Assembly: GCF_001399675.1 (NCBI RefSeq)
Contig: NZ_LJCO01000030.1
Coordinates: 124,001 to 188,000, forward strand
Direction: 5' to 3'
From: Paenalicyclobacillus ferrooxydans
GTDB taxonomy: Bacteria; Bacillota; Bacilli; Alicyclobacillales; Alicyclobacillaceae
Length of the DNA: 64,000 bases
The notes beneath the pieces were generated by a model. That model saw only the letters and a program-made list of their open reading frames with translations, made no database searches and was not told the origin of the DNA. The position numbers and the translations under genes were made by a program. This document shows, one piece after another, positions 1-8,192 of the stretch (positions are counted from its first letter, which is position 1; each line of letters begins with the position of its first letter).

Positions 1-491
1 TCGCACTGGGACAACAAGCGATGTACGACTTTATGGATGATAATCCGGCTGTATCGATTCGAGCCGTAGACTATACAAATAACACGGCCGTCATTCGCCG
101 CAATCCAAGGATGATGTCGGTCAATTCAGCTGTGGAAGTGGATTTGACCGGGCAGGTCGTCGCGGAGTGTATCGGATCGCAAATGTTATCCGGCGTTGGC
201 GGCCAAATGGACTTTGTTCGCGGAGCGAGTCTGGCACCGGATGGGAAATCAATTATTGCCCTGCCGTCACAGACGAGGTCTGGTAAGTCGAGGATTGTCT
301 CCGTCTTAACGCCGGGTGCATCCGTGACCACGACGCGAAACCACGTACAGTATGTAGTGACGGAGTATGGCGTGGCAGAGCTGCATGGGCGTACTTTAGA
401 AGAGCGGGCTCGACAGCTCATCTCGGTGGCGCACCCAGACAACCGGGAAGAATTGACCCAGGCCGCCAAGCGCATGCTGCCGGGGTTCTAG
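1..491 (+). CDS. Acetyl-CoA hydrolase/4-hydroxybutyrate CoA-transferase family, C-terminal part
   Basis: The reading frame is already open at the window edge (first full codon at base 3), so only the last ~162 residues are visible. They match the C-terminal domain of the Cat1/Cat2 CoA-transferase family: a segment reading FVRGASLAPDGKSIIALPSQ, then TRNHVQYVVTEYGVAELHGR and the terminal HPDNREEL. Family members move CoA between acetyl-CoA and short acids such as 4-hydroxybutyrate, or hydrolyse acetyl-CoA; the substrate cannot be read from this part. The catalytic Glu lies upstream of the window. A strong hairpin follows the gene. An iron-type alcohol dehydrogenase on the opposite strand nearby would suit 4-hydroxybutyrate metabolism, but that is inference. 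Confidence 0.85.
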   Translation, partial: ALGQQAMYDFMDDNPAVSIRAVDYTNNTAVIRRNPRMMSVNSAVEVDLTGQVVAECIGSQMLSGVGGQMDFVRGASLAPDGKSIIALPSQTRSGKSRIVSVLTPGASVTTTRNHVQYVVTEYGVAELHGRTLEERARQLISVAHPDNREELTQAAKRMLPGF

Positions 492-562
492 GATTCTAGC
501 GTGGTTCTGTTTCAGCGAGCCCTTGCGGATATCGATGGGGATACATGCGTCCTCTGGCACAC

Positions 563-598
563 AATGAGGGAGCTGGATATACTCGCAGCTCCCTCATT
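563..598. terminator. Bidirectional hairpin terminator
   Basis: A perfect 13-bp inverted repeat (563-575 with 586-598, 10-nt loop) lies between two convergent genes. The arms begin AAT and end ATT, so the short A/T ends are symmetrical and it could stop transcription from both sides. The rest of the 190-bp gap shows no gene. Confidence 0.7.
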
Positions 599-681
599 CC
601 TCGGTATGTTCCTTCACTCTACCTTCGCAACATGGGTCTGCTCACGGGAGTCGACTGACCCCCTCAGTTCATCCGGCTCCG

Positions 682-1107
682 CTAGACTTGAAGTAAGTCA
701 GATCTGCCGATCTGCTCGAGGTAGGCCTGGTATTTTGCATACGCAGGGGTGATGGCTGGAAGGAGCTTCATAATCTTTGGAATCGGCCCCTTTGCAACCA
801 TTTGACGGCGAGAGAGTGCCATCAAAAGATTCAGTTTGCCAAGCCAAAACTGATTCGCCACGTCTGCCTTCATGGACAGCGAGACATCTGGTTGTTTATC
901 TGTCTCGCCTTCGATCACGGTAAAGTATTGTCCATCTGCGATATTAGTCGTATCGATGGTGATTTGAGAGTCTGGATCAGTATACGTGAACTGAATCACC
1001 AGTTTCGATTTTTGAATTTCGGGTCCCATTTGGTCATCTGTTGCTGCTTCGCGAAAGAATGTGCCGAGGACGTTGTACACATCTTCTGAACTCGAAAACT
1101 TTGCCAT
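682..1107 (-). CDS. SCP2 sterol-binding domain protein
   Basis: A 141-residue protein consisting of a single SCP2-like lipid-binding domain. Visible hallmarks are the central ADGQYFTVIEGETDKQPDVSLSM-type stretch (here split by substitutions) followed by the W-x-G-K-x-N-x-x-x-A-L-S/x turn (FWLGKLNLLMALSRRQ) and the KGPIPKIMKLLP helix. The ATG at 1105-1107 is preceded by TGGAGG on the coding strand at good spacing, so the longer upstream extension is unlikely. Stand-alone bacterial SCP2 proteins bind lipids or acyl-CoA, but their role is not settled. It lies 37 bp downstream of the iron alcohol dehydrogenase on the same strand and may be co-transcribed with it. Confidence 0.85.
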   Translation of the reverse strand: MAKFSSSEDVYNVLGTFFREAATDDQMGPEIQKSKLVIQFTYTDPDSQITIDTTNIADGQYFTVIEGETDKQPDVSLSMKADVANQFWLGKLNLLMALSRRQMVAKGPIPKIMKLLPAITPAYAKYQAYLEQIGRSDLLQV

Positions 1108-1144
1108 GTTTGCGCCTCCAGTCTTTTGCGGATGAATCAGAGAA

Positions 1145-2311
1145 TCATTCGAAGACGTTTTGCACCATCTGGGCCAGTTCATCCACGTCTACATATTTCG
1201 GGTTATAAATCATGGTTCCGTCCTCCGATGCACGTTCGACAATCAGTGGCAGCATATCCGCGGTTACTCTGGCACCGGCCAGCGTGAGCGGAAGCCCAGC
1301 TGATGTAAGCACGTCTCGACGGAACTCATCGATCGCCTGAATGACAGCCTCCTGACCGTCACCGCCGAACCCACTGAGACGGCCTATCTCTGTGATACGC
1401 GTCCCTTCCACTTCCGCATTACATCGCAGCCCCTCCGTCAGCATCAGGGCATTGGCCAAACCGTGAGGGACACCGGCAACGCCGCCGAGCGCGTGTGCAA
1501 CGGCGTGCACAACACCAACCATACTGTGCTGGAATGCAATGCCAGCCATCGTACTCGCGGTCTGAAGAGAAGCCCGAGCTGACTGTGTTACCTCGCTAGC
1601 GGGGTCACCGAGGGCCGTCTGCAGATTCTGACGAATGAGCGTGGCAGCTGTCACGGCCCACGCGTCACTGAACGGATTGTGGAGCACATCGATGTACGCC
1701 TCGAGGGCGTGTGTAAGAGCATCCATCGCGGTCATTGCGAGCAACCCGTTTGGTAGAGACGATGTCACGGCGGGATCGAGCAGTGCGATGGTTGGTGCGA
1801 GCGATTTGTCCACGAAGGTCAACTTTCGGTGATCTGTCCGGTCTGCAATGACAGCCACAGAAGTCACTTCTGAACCAGTCCCGACAGTGGTTGGTATGGC
1901 AATCAGAGGCAGCAAGGAAGAAGTAAGGATTTCGGCCCCCTGGTAGTCAAGCAGGTCTCCACCATGTGTAAGTAGAATATTCGCTGCCTTCGCGGTGTCA
2001 ATGACACTTCCGCCTCCGAGTGCAATGAGCAAATTACAGTTTGCAGCCTGAAACAGATCTGCCACACGTGTCACTGTGTCAACGTCGCTGTCCTGTGGAA
2101 CCTCAGAGAAGATGCTGACTAACTCGATACCTGCTTCTCCGAGCGACTGGGAAAGCTGCTCGACGAATCCGAGCGATACAATGACCTTATCCGTCACGAG
2201 TCCTGCGCGGCTGTGACGAAAGACTTCCAGTTCCGGCCCGCACTGTGTCAGCAGACCACGCTCGCCGCTGACAATGCGAGTTTGAATGTGATGTTGATAG
2301 ACCTCAAGCAC
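1145..2311 (-). CDS. Iron-containing alcohol dehydrogenase
   Basis: A 388-residue type III (Fe-dependent) alcohol dehydrogenase. The N-terminal half has the dinucleotide motif GGGSVID (about residues 99-105). The C-terminal half has the metal ligands in the usual spacing: D197 and H201 in MDALTHALEAY, H269, and H283 in the HALGG...PHG block. It starts at a GTG preceded by GGCGGTGA. Members oxidise or reduce butanol, 1,3-propanediol, 4-hydroxybutyrate, lactaldehyde and others. A CoA-transferase lies close by on the other strand, so 4-hydroxybutyrate dehydrogenase is a possible assignment but is not provable from sequence. Confidence 0.92.
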   Translation of the reverse strand: MLEVYQHHIQTRIVSGERGLLTQCGPELEVFRHSRAGLVTDKVIVSLGFVEQLSQSLGEAGIELVSIFSEVPQDSDVDTVTRVADLFQAANCNLLIALGGGSVIDTAKAANILLTHGGDLLDYQGAEILTSSLLPLIAIPTTVGTGSEVTSVAVIADRTDHRKLTFVDKSLAPTIALLDPAVTSSLPNGLLAMTAMDALTHALEAYIDVLHNPFSDAWAVTAATLIRQNLQTALGDPASEVTQSARASLQTASTMAGIAFQHSMVGVVHAVAHALGGVAGVPHGLANALMLTEGLRCNAEVEGTRITEIGRLSGFGGDGQEAVIQAIDEFRRDVLTSAGLPLTLAGARVTADMLPLIVERASEDGTMIYNPKYVDVDELAQMVQNVFE

Positions 2312-2589
2312 CAGTGTTCACCGCCTATTCTGCGTACTAGGGAATGCGCTTTCACGTATCGCTCTCAAACCACTACAATCTGATTCTATCGGAACGAAAT
2401 GACGGAGAACAGAGAGACTTTGTCTGTGCTCTGTGAGATTGATTGTGTGGCATAATTATCATGTAAGCACTTTCGCTTAGACTACCGGGTCACGTCAGTT
2501 GGGTCTATCGGTCAAATCAGTTACGGTGAAGACAGTGAGTCAGACAGCGGTTCTGATGAAAGTTTTGTTGATAGGGGAGGCGGATACAA

Positions 2590-3777
2590 GTGGAACCGAC
2601 CAGTGAATTGCTCCAGGTTGCCGACCTGACGACTGCCACGAATGGTGCTCATCCTGACGCCGAAGCACTCGTGTCCCTTGCTCCAAAAGTGACAAAACAA
2701 GTCCCTGGGACGGTGTGGACAGGCAAGGTGGGCAACGCCAATGCTATCGTCCGCATGCCTCATCCAGATCTGTGGAATGGAAAGTTGATGGTTGGCGGGT
2801 CACCCGCCGTCCGCTCTGAATACGCCCTCGACCTTCTGTTGTCTGATATTGTCCTGCAGCAGGGGTACGCCTTTGCCGCTTGTGATAAGGCGACTCCGGG
2901 ATTAGTGTTACGCGACCCTGCACGAAGCATGGAGGAGTGGACCAATTCCTACGGCCAATTGCAAGAGAAGGCGCTCTCCTTGCTGTCGGAAAGCTATCAC
3001 CGTCTGCCAGAACGCATCTATATCTCCGGCGTCAGTAACGGAGGTTACATTACAAGACGGATGCTTGAACTCCATCCCGACTGGTACGATGGCGGGGTAG
3101 AGTGGGAGGGTGTCTTATGGCACCCGGAGACGAGGCATTTGCTCACCCTGCTGCCGGTCTGCGTTGAAGACTATCCTGTATACGCGAACTGGAGAGGCGA
3201 CAGAACCAACCAAGAACGAAGCCGGGCCTTCGAGCGGCTTCAGGATGCAGGACTACACCCTGATTCTGCGCCTTACTGGGGAACCTATTTTATGACCTAC
3301 TGGGTTGTTTCTCTGTGGCTGTACGGCAGGAACCTTGATCCCGAGTGGGAACCTTTTGCGCGTGACTGGTCGAACGAATGGCTGCGCGATCCGTCCCCCC
3401 TTTGCGGGTACCCTTGGGAGGAACGGCGAGAGATCCTTGCCAAACGGATCGCACCGATTTCGAATACTGGAAAACTGGAGAAACCGCTCTTGTCTGTGGC
3501 TGGAAACTGGGACTGTCTGGTCCCCTTCCGTCACAATGCAAAGGCATACGAAGAGATGGTCTTAGAAGCGGGCTCTGGTCAGTGGCACCGTCTATATGAA
3601 ATTGAAGCTGGCAACCATGTAGACGGACTGCTTCGCGACAACCGGGGTGAACAGCAGCCAGTGCTCCCTTATTACGAGGCTGCGTTGCACCATTTGGAAC
3701 AATGGGTAGAGGGCGGGAAGCTGCCACCAGAATCAGGGCTCTATCATTCTGTGACACAATTTACACCGAGGATTTGA
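2590..3777 (+). CDS. Alpha/beta hydrolase, possibly a hydroxybutyrate-oligomer or tannase-like esterase
   Basis: A 395-residue cytoplasmic protein without signal peptide. The nucleophile elbow GVSNGG places Ser149; D308 (GNWDCLVPF) and H343 (EAGNHVDG) complete a plausible catalytic triad. Long Trp-rich stretches between residues 165 and 275 form an inserted lid region. The GTG start follows a GGGGAGG ribosome site. The next gene, 28 bp downstream, is a 3-hydroxybutyrate dehydrogenase, which suggests that this enzyme hydrolyses a hydroxybutyrate oligomer or ester and feeds it the monomer. The family match is to tannase/oligomer-hydrolase-like folds by overall feel; the substrate is inference. 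Confidence 0.7.
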   Translation: MEPTSELLQVADLTTATNGAHPDAEALVSLAPKVTKQVPGTVWTGKVGNANAIVRMPHPDLWNGKLMVGGSPAVRSEYALDLLLSDIVLQQGYAFAACDKATPGLVLRDPARSMEEWTNSYGQLQEKALSLLSESYHRLPERIYISGVSNGGYITRRMLELHPDWYDGGVEWEGVLWHPETRHLLTLLPVCVEDYPVYANWRGDRTNQERSRAFERLQDAGLHPDSAPYWGTYFMTYWVVSLWLYGRNLDPEWEPFARDWSNEWLRDPSPLCGYPWEERREILAKRIAPISNTGKLEKPLLSVAGNWDCLVPFRHNAKAYEEMVLEAGSGQWHRLYEIEAGNHVDGLLRDNRGEQQPVLPYYEAALHHLEQWVEGGKLPPESGLYHSVTQFTPRI

Positions 3778-3805
3778 TGACTATAAAGGATTAGGAGTGA
3801 GTGGG

Positions 3806-4594
3806 ATGAATAAGCTTTCGCTTGAAGGTAAAGTGGCTGTGGTGACAGGAGCAGCGAGTGGCATTGGGTATGCAGTTGCGGCAGGTATGGCAAGGGCAGG
3901 CGCCCGAGTCACATTGTCCGATCTTCGTTCTGACGCCGCGGAAAACGCGGCACAGGTGCTCACCTCAGAAGGGCTAGCAGCAGCTGCATACGCGGCAGAT
4001 GCGGGCAGTGAGCATGACATCCAGCAGTTGCTGAACAACACACTCGAAACGGAAGGGCGTATTGATATTTTTGTCAATAACGCAGGCATGCAGTATGTGT
4101 CGAACATCGAAGACTTTCCGGTTGAAAAGTTTCAGCAGATCGTACAGTTGATGTTGGTTGGGCCTTTTATCAGTACGAAGTACGTCTTCCCTGTGATGAA
4201 GCGGCAACAGTTTGGGCGGATTATTAACATCGCATCCATCAACGGACTGATTGGGTTTGCAGGAAAGGCCGCGTACAACTCAGCGAAGCACGGCTTGATT
4301 GGCCTCACTAAGGTTGCTGCGCTCGAAGGCGCAACAGACGGGATTACGGTGAATGCGTTATGTCCAGGTTACGTGGATACTCCTCTGGTCAGAAACCAGT
4401 TGGGGGACCTCGCGAAAACCAGGGGCATTCCACTGGAAAAGGTCCTTGAGGAAGTCATTTATCCTTTGGTTCCACAACGGAGGTTGCTCGACCCGGAAGA
4501 GATTGCTGACTATGCCGTGTTTTTAGCGTCAGACAAAGGACGCTCGATAACCGGTCAGGCAGTCGTCATCGACGGAGGTTACGTGGCACAGTAA
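3806..4594 (+). CDS. SDR-family 3-hydroxybutyrate dehydrogenase
   Basis: A 262-residue short-chain dehydrogenase: cofactor motif TGAASGIG near the N terminus, NNAG, catalytic Ser in IINIASINGL, and Tyr-Lys in AAYNSAKHGL. The stretch NNAGMQYVSNIEDFP and the segment TPLVRNQL after PGYVD are typical of D-3-hydroxybutyrate dehydrogenases, which interconvert 3-hydroxybutyrate and acetoacetate with NAD. ATG 3806 is chosen because TAGGAG lies about 8 bases before it; a GTG at 3797 sits on that site. It probably forms an operon with the upstream hydrolase. Confidence 0.88.
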   Translation: MNKLSLEGKVAVVTGAASGIGYAVAAGMARAGARVTLSDLRSDAAENAAQVLTSEGLAAAAYAADAGSEHDIQQLLNNTLETEGRIDIFVNNAGMQYVSNIEDFPVEKFQQIVQLMLVGPFISTKYVFPVMKRQQFGRIINIASINGLIGFAGKAAYNSAKHGLIGLTKVAALEGATDGITVNALCPGYVDTPLVRNQLGDLAKTRGIPLEKVLEEVIYPLVPQRRLLDPEEIADYAVFLASDKGRSITGQAVVIDGGYVAQ

Positions 4595-4805
4595 GCAAAC
4601 AATCACCGCCTAAATCATTGCTGAAATTTGGCCCGATTCATCCAGTAGGAAAAAAAGCGATCGGAAGACAGTTGTGTACAGGAGTGTTTCCAGCCACTAT
4701 CAATACCGAGGACCTCGACTCTCACAGCGAGTGAACACTGTCGAGCCGCCTTCACTGCTTCTATGACAGTGTTTTGAGTAGGTTTGTAGGACGGTGACAG
4801 TGAGT

Positions 4806-5843
4806 ATGGAGACGCTGGACCTGCTTTACACAGCCTGTTTGCAAGGAGCATCAGATGTACACCTGACAGCAGGGGCCCCACCGATGTTTCGGATCGATGG
4901 CCGTCTTACGCGCGTGAGTGAACATGTACTCACCGAGCGAGATACGGAGCAGGTTCTGCGAACAATCCTGACGGATTCTCAGTTCATGCTCCTAGAACAA
5001 TCAGGCGATCTCGATACTGCCTATGAGCTCGCCGGGGTCTCGCGTTTTCGTGTGAATGCGTACCGTGAGCGGGGACACTACGGAATCGCGATTCGTATCA
5101 TTCCGACGGCGGTTCCCCGCTTTGAGGACCTTGGTCTCCCCACGATACTCAGAGACTTTGCAAGGCGACAAAACGGCCTTGTGCTCGTCACCGGATCGAC
5201 AGGGGATGGCAAGTCTACAACCCTCGCTGCCCTCATCGATGTTATCAACCGCACCGAATCTCGTCATGTCGTGACTCTGGAAGACCCAATTGAATACTTG
5301 CATACACATCGCCAATCCATCATCAATCAACGTGAGGTTGGCCACGATACAATTTCGTTTGCACAAGGTCTGCGGGCGGCACTGCGTCAAGATCCCGATG
5401 TTATTTTAATCGGTGAACTGCGCGATTTGGAGACGATGCAGATTGCCATTACGGCTGCGGAAACAGGACATCTGGTCTTTGCAACCTTGCACACGAACAC
5501 TGCAGCACAGACGATTGATCGCATCATTGACGTGTTTCCCGAAGTACAACAGCACAAGATTCGCCAACAACTTGCATCCGTCTTGGTGGGGATTTGCTGT
5601 CAGAAGTTGTTGCCCCATCCATCAGGCCGCGGGCGCGTTGTCGCCTGTGAGATACTTTTAAATACGCCTGCAGTAGGTAATTTGATTCGCATGGAGAAGA
5701 TTCATCAGTTGCAGACCGTGATGCAAACAGGACGCGCTGAGGGCATGCAAACGATGGAGATGCATGTCAAGGAACTCATGATAAGTGGTCAAATTCGCAA
5801 CGAAGATTATCACCGTTTATACTCCCCGGCAGCCTTTCGATAA
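4806..5843 (+). CDS. pilT: PilT-type pilus retraction ATPase
   Basis: A 345-residue GspE/PilT-family ATPase. The N-terminal PAS-like domain starts ASDVHLTAGAPPMFRIDGRL, followed by AIRIIP...FEDLGLP, Walker A GSTGDGKST (residues 130-138, Lys136), an Asp-box containing TLEDPIEY, Walker B VILIGELRD, His-box ATLHTNTA and the C-terminal MQTGRAEGMQTME. PilT powers retraction of type IV pili. The Walker A has Asp where most PilT proteins have Ser or Ala. No other pilus genes are in the window, so it is solitary here. GTG 4794 and GTG 4800 are alternative starts; ATG 4806 has GGTGA 8 bases upstream. The 210-bp gap before it shows no other gene. Confidence 0.88.
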   Translation: METLDLLYTACLQGASDVHLTAGAPPMFRIDGRLTRVSEHVLTERDTEQVLRTILTDSQFMLLEQSGDLDTAYELAGVSRFRVNAYRERGHYGIAIRIIPTAVPRFEDLGLPTILRDFARRQNGLVLVTGSTGDGKSTTLAALIDVINRTESRHVVTLEDPIEYLHTHRQSIINQREVGHDTISFAQGLRAALRQDPDVILIGELRDLETMQIAITAAETGHLVFATLHTNTAAQTIDRIIDVFPEVQQHKIRQQLASVLVGICCQKLLPHPSGRGRVVACEILLNTPAVGNLIRMEKIHQLQTVMQTGRAEGMQTMEMHVKELMISGQIRNEDYHRLYSPAAFR

Positions 5844-6034
5844 CCTCGATCAAACAGTCACTTCGTCATAAATTCAGCATGAACGGACCACACAATCTCA
5901 ACATCGGATTGAAAACTCTTCAATAGTTAATGTCTAGACTGACTCTCATAGAGGAAAAAAGCCTGATTCAGGTGTCGGGACGCACAAAAATGGACTTTGA
6001 TATAGACCTTGATATAAAGGGGGGGTGGCGTGAC

Positions 6035-6460
6035 GTGGAGGTTAGTGACGAGAATCGTGTCAAAAAGCAGCAGGCGCAGGCGAGACGCAATCAGCGTCGC
6101 TTGTGGTGGGTCTCTGCATTGTCCTGGAGCACACTGGCCCTTGCCATCACCGGCTTTATTACAGCTTGGAATCAAGTGAGTCACAGCACGCCGCAAAGTG
6201 CCGTGTCTGCTTTCAGTCCGACTGGCAGCGGGTCAGTTGGCAGCGTTACGGGCAACGGCGGGACATCGATCAACGGGTACGGCGAAGGCAGTGGAGATGA
6301 CGGATTTGGCGGGGGGGGGAGCAACTACGGCGGTGGTTACGGAAGTGGTGCAGGCAGCGGGTTGTTTGGAGGGGCCAGCGGATCGGGTGGAACGAGTGGA
6401 TTCGGATCTGCTGGTCCGAGTCAGAGTGGCAGCGGCCTGTTTGGAAGTGGTGCATCATGA
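6035..6460 (+). CDS. Gly/Ser-rich single-pass membrane protein, unknown function
   Basis: About 141 residues: a basic Q/R-rich cytoplasmic N terminus (KKQQAQARRNQRR), one transmembrane segment (LWWVSALSWSTLALAITGFITAW without a break, ~23 residues), and an outside tail of ~90 residues made almost wholly of Gly, Ser and Thr. The GTG at 6035 follows a very strong AAGGGGGGGTGG ribosome site; an in-frame ATG at 5990 (adding FDIDLDIKGGWRD) is the alternative. Its stop overlaps the ApbE start (ATGA), so the two are translationally coupled. I do not recognise a family. A G9 run lies inside the coding region. Confidence 0.65.
   Translation: MEVSDENRVKKQQAQARRNQRRLWWVSALSWSTLALAITGFITAWNQVSHSTPQSAVSAFSPTGSGSVGSVTGNGGTSINGYGEGSGDDGFGGGGSNYGGGYGSGAGSGLFGGASGSGGTSGFGSAGPSQSGSGLFGSGAS
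6311..6319 (+). repeat. Nine-G homopolymer inside the Gly/Ser-rich gene
   Basis: An uninterrupted run of nine G residues encodes consecutive glycines. Such a tract is prone to slipped-strand length change, which would shift the frame of the surface tail and affect coupling to the downstream ApbE gene. A G7 run (6019-6025) also forms the ribosome site of the same gene. Confidence 0.85.
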
Positions 6461-7449
6461 TGGTCAAACAAACAGATCGGCTCGCCAGGGAACAATTTCG
6501 AGCAATGGGGACAAACGTTGAAGTCGCACTTGTTACTGAAGCGCATCACCGACAAATCGATGTCACAGACGCCCTTCGAGCGGTGAAAGAGCAGATTCTG
6601 ACCCTCGAACAAAAACTGTCCAGGTTTCATCCGGACAGCGAGGTGTCCCGAATCAATCAACAACCCGGCCGCTTTGTCCCGGTTTCTGAAGCAGTCATTT
6701 GCGTGGTCGAGCTTGCGCTCGAATCCTATCGCGTGAGCAACGGTTTGTTCTGTCCTTGGGTTGGCGGAATTATGGAAGGACTCGGTTACAACGTCTCCTT
6801 TGAACAGATCGGCAAAGGCTCCCCGTTGCTGTCGCGAACCGTGAAGACAGCGATACCCCCGTCGAAGTGGGTGTTTTTTTCCAATGAACGTCCGCCGTTG
6901 CACGTTCAGCGGTCGTCTGGCCTCGTCTCAGTTGACCCGGGTTTTTGCCTCGATCTGGGCGGCATAGCCAAGGGCTGGATCGTCGAGCAGACCGTCAATG
7001 AGTTGGTTTCCAGAGGTTTTCACAACTTCGTAGTGAGTGCTGGAGGTGACATGGTCTGCCGAGGCAGTCACCCGGATGGACCTTGGACTGTTGGGATCGA
7101 AAATCCATGGGATGACCGGGAACACCTGTTCACACTTGATGTGGAGAACCTGGCTCTGGCCACAAGCGGTACGTACCGGCGCAGGTGGCACAGTCAAGAG
7201 GGGGAAGTACACCACCTGATTGACCCGAGAACAGGCCGGCCCTCCACATCAGATATCGTTTCATGCTCTATGCTTTCGACACGCCTCACTGGCGCGGAAG
7301 TCCTGGCTAAAACGGTGTTGCTGCTGGGGCAGGAACAAGGTGAGAGATGGGTCCGCGACTACCCACATCGAGGATTTGTACTCATCACCCGGGACAAGGA
7401 GGTAGTGCACGCATGGAACTCGTCCACGAACGCCAAGTCCCTGCCATGA
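6457..7449 (+). CDS. apbE: FAD:protein FMN transferase (ApbE family)
   Basis: A 330-residue ApbE-type enzyme, which attaches FMN covalently to Ser/Thr of target proteins using FAD and Mg2+. Visible family blocks are FRAMGTNVEV at the N terminus, LEQKLSRFHPDSEVSRIN, VDPGFCLDLGGIAKGW (about residue 166 onward), FVVSAGGDMVCRG, ATSGTYRRRW and HHLIDPRTGRPS. It has no lipoprotein or Sec signal, although most ApbE proteins act outside the membrane, so the site of action is unclear. The start overlaps the stop of the Gly/Ser-rich gene, and the ferric-reductase-like gene begins inside its 3' end. Confidence 0.92.
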   Translation: MMVKQTDRLAREQFRAMGTNVEVALVTEAHHRQIDVTDALRAVKEQILTLEQKLSRFHPDSEVSRINQQPGRFVPVSEAVICVVELALESYRVSNGLFCPWVGGIMEGLGYNVSFEQIGKGSPLLSRTVKTAIPPSKWVFFSNERPPLHVQRSSGLVSVDPGFCLDLGGIAKGWIVEQTVNELVSRGFHNFVVSAGGDMVCRGSHPDGPWTVGIENPWDDREHLFTLDVENLALATSGTYRRRWHSQEGEVHHLIDPRTGRPSTSDIVSCSMLSTRLTGAEVLAKTVLLLGQEQGERWVRDYPHRGFVLITRDKEVVHAWNSSTNAKSLP

Positions 7450-8186
7450 CTGTGAGTGCCTTGTTTCTGTTTCTTGTCATCACAGGTTCATACGGTTATA
7501 CCCATCTGTTTTTTTCGAACCAACCCAGTATCAATCAGTTCTATTGGATGATGGACCGATCCGCTGGGCTTGTCGCCTATGAACTGCTCGCTTTTAGCGT
7601 GGTCCTTGGCTTAACCACTGCGAGTTCAATGTGGGACCGCCTGCGTCTGCGCCGCGTTGTCACACAGTTGCACCAGTTTTCCGCCCTTCTTACAGCTTGC
7701 TTCGTCGGGCTGCACTTATGGGGATTGCATCTGGATCAGATGATCTCGTTCCCGTGGCCAAAATTGCTCATTCCCCTGGCGTCTGACTACAGACCTTTTC
7801 CAACTGCACTCGGTGTGCTTACGTTGTACGGTCTAATTGCACTGATTGCCTCTTCCATGCTTCGGGAGCGAGTTGGCGTAAAGGCATGGCGAACGATTCA
7901 CTTCGCCTATGTTCCAATGTTCATACTCGTCACATTTCACGGCATGTTGTCTGGTACGGATTCGACCCAGCCGTGGGCCATCTGGTTTTACGCAGTACCT
8001 TTTTTCTTGTTTATCGTACTGATGTACGTAAGAGTTGGGAAATACAAAGCAACACTGAACGGAAAGAGCAGACCCAAGCTACACCGGACAGTGGTGCCAA
8101 ATTCGGTCAGGATCGACAGGATTCAGTCTGAAGATGTACAAACAAACAAAGACCGCGAAGCCGCACGAGACACGGCTTTTCCTTAA
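7413..8186 (+). CDS. Ferric-reductase-like transmembrane protein
   Basis: A 257-residue integral membrane protein with about six hydrophobic segments, related to the ferric-reductase-like transmembrane domain (YedZ/MsrQ/FRE class). Candidate haem-ligand histidines sit in LHQFSALLTACFVGLHLWGLHL and in the IHFAYVP...TFHGML segments. The ATG at 7413 has a perfect AAGGAGGT ribosome site and lies within the last 37 bases of apbE, so the genes are one operon. With ApbE it probably forms an electron-transfer pathway across the membrane; donor and acceptor are unknown. The C-terminal ~45 residues are polar and cytoplasmic. Confidence 0.8.
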   Translation: MELVHERQVPAMTVSALFLFLVITGSYGYTHLFFSNQPSINQFYWMMDRSAGLVAYELLAFSVVLGLTTASSMWDRLRLRRVVTQLHQFSALLTACFVGLHLWGLHLDQMISFPWPKLLIPLASDYRPFPTALGVLTLYGLIALIASSMLRERVGVKAWRTIHFAYVPMFILVTFHGMLSGTDSTQPWAIWFYAVPFFLFIVLMYVRVGKYKATLNGKSRPKLHRTVVPNSVRIDRIQSEDVQTNKDREAARDTAFP

Positions 8187-8192
8187 ACGTTT

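Noticed and set aside
71-475. Minus-strand 134-codon frame opposite the CoA-transferase
   Set aside because: Shadow of a clearly conserved + strand protein; no family signal or ribosome site.
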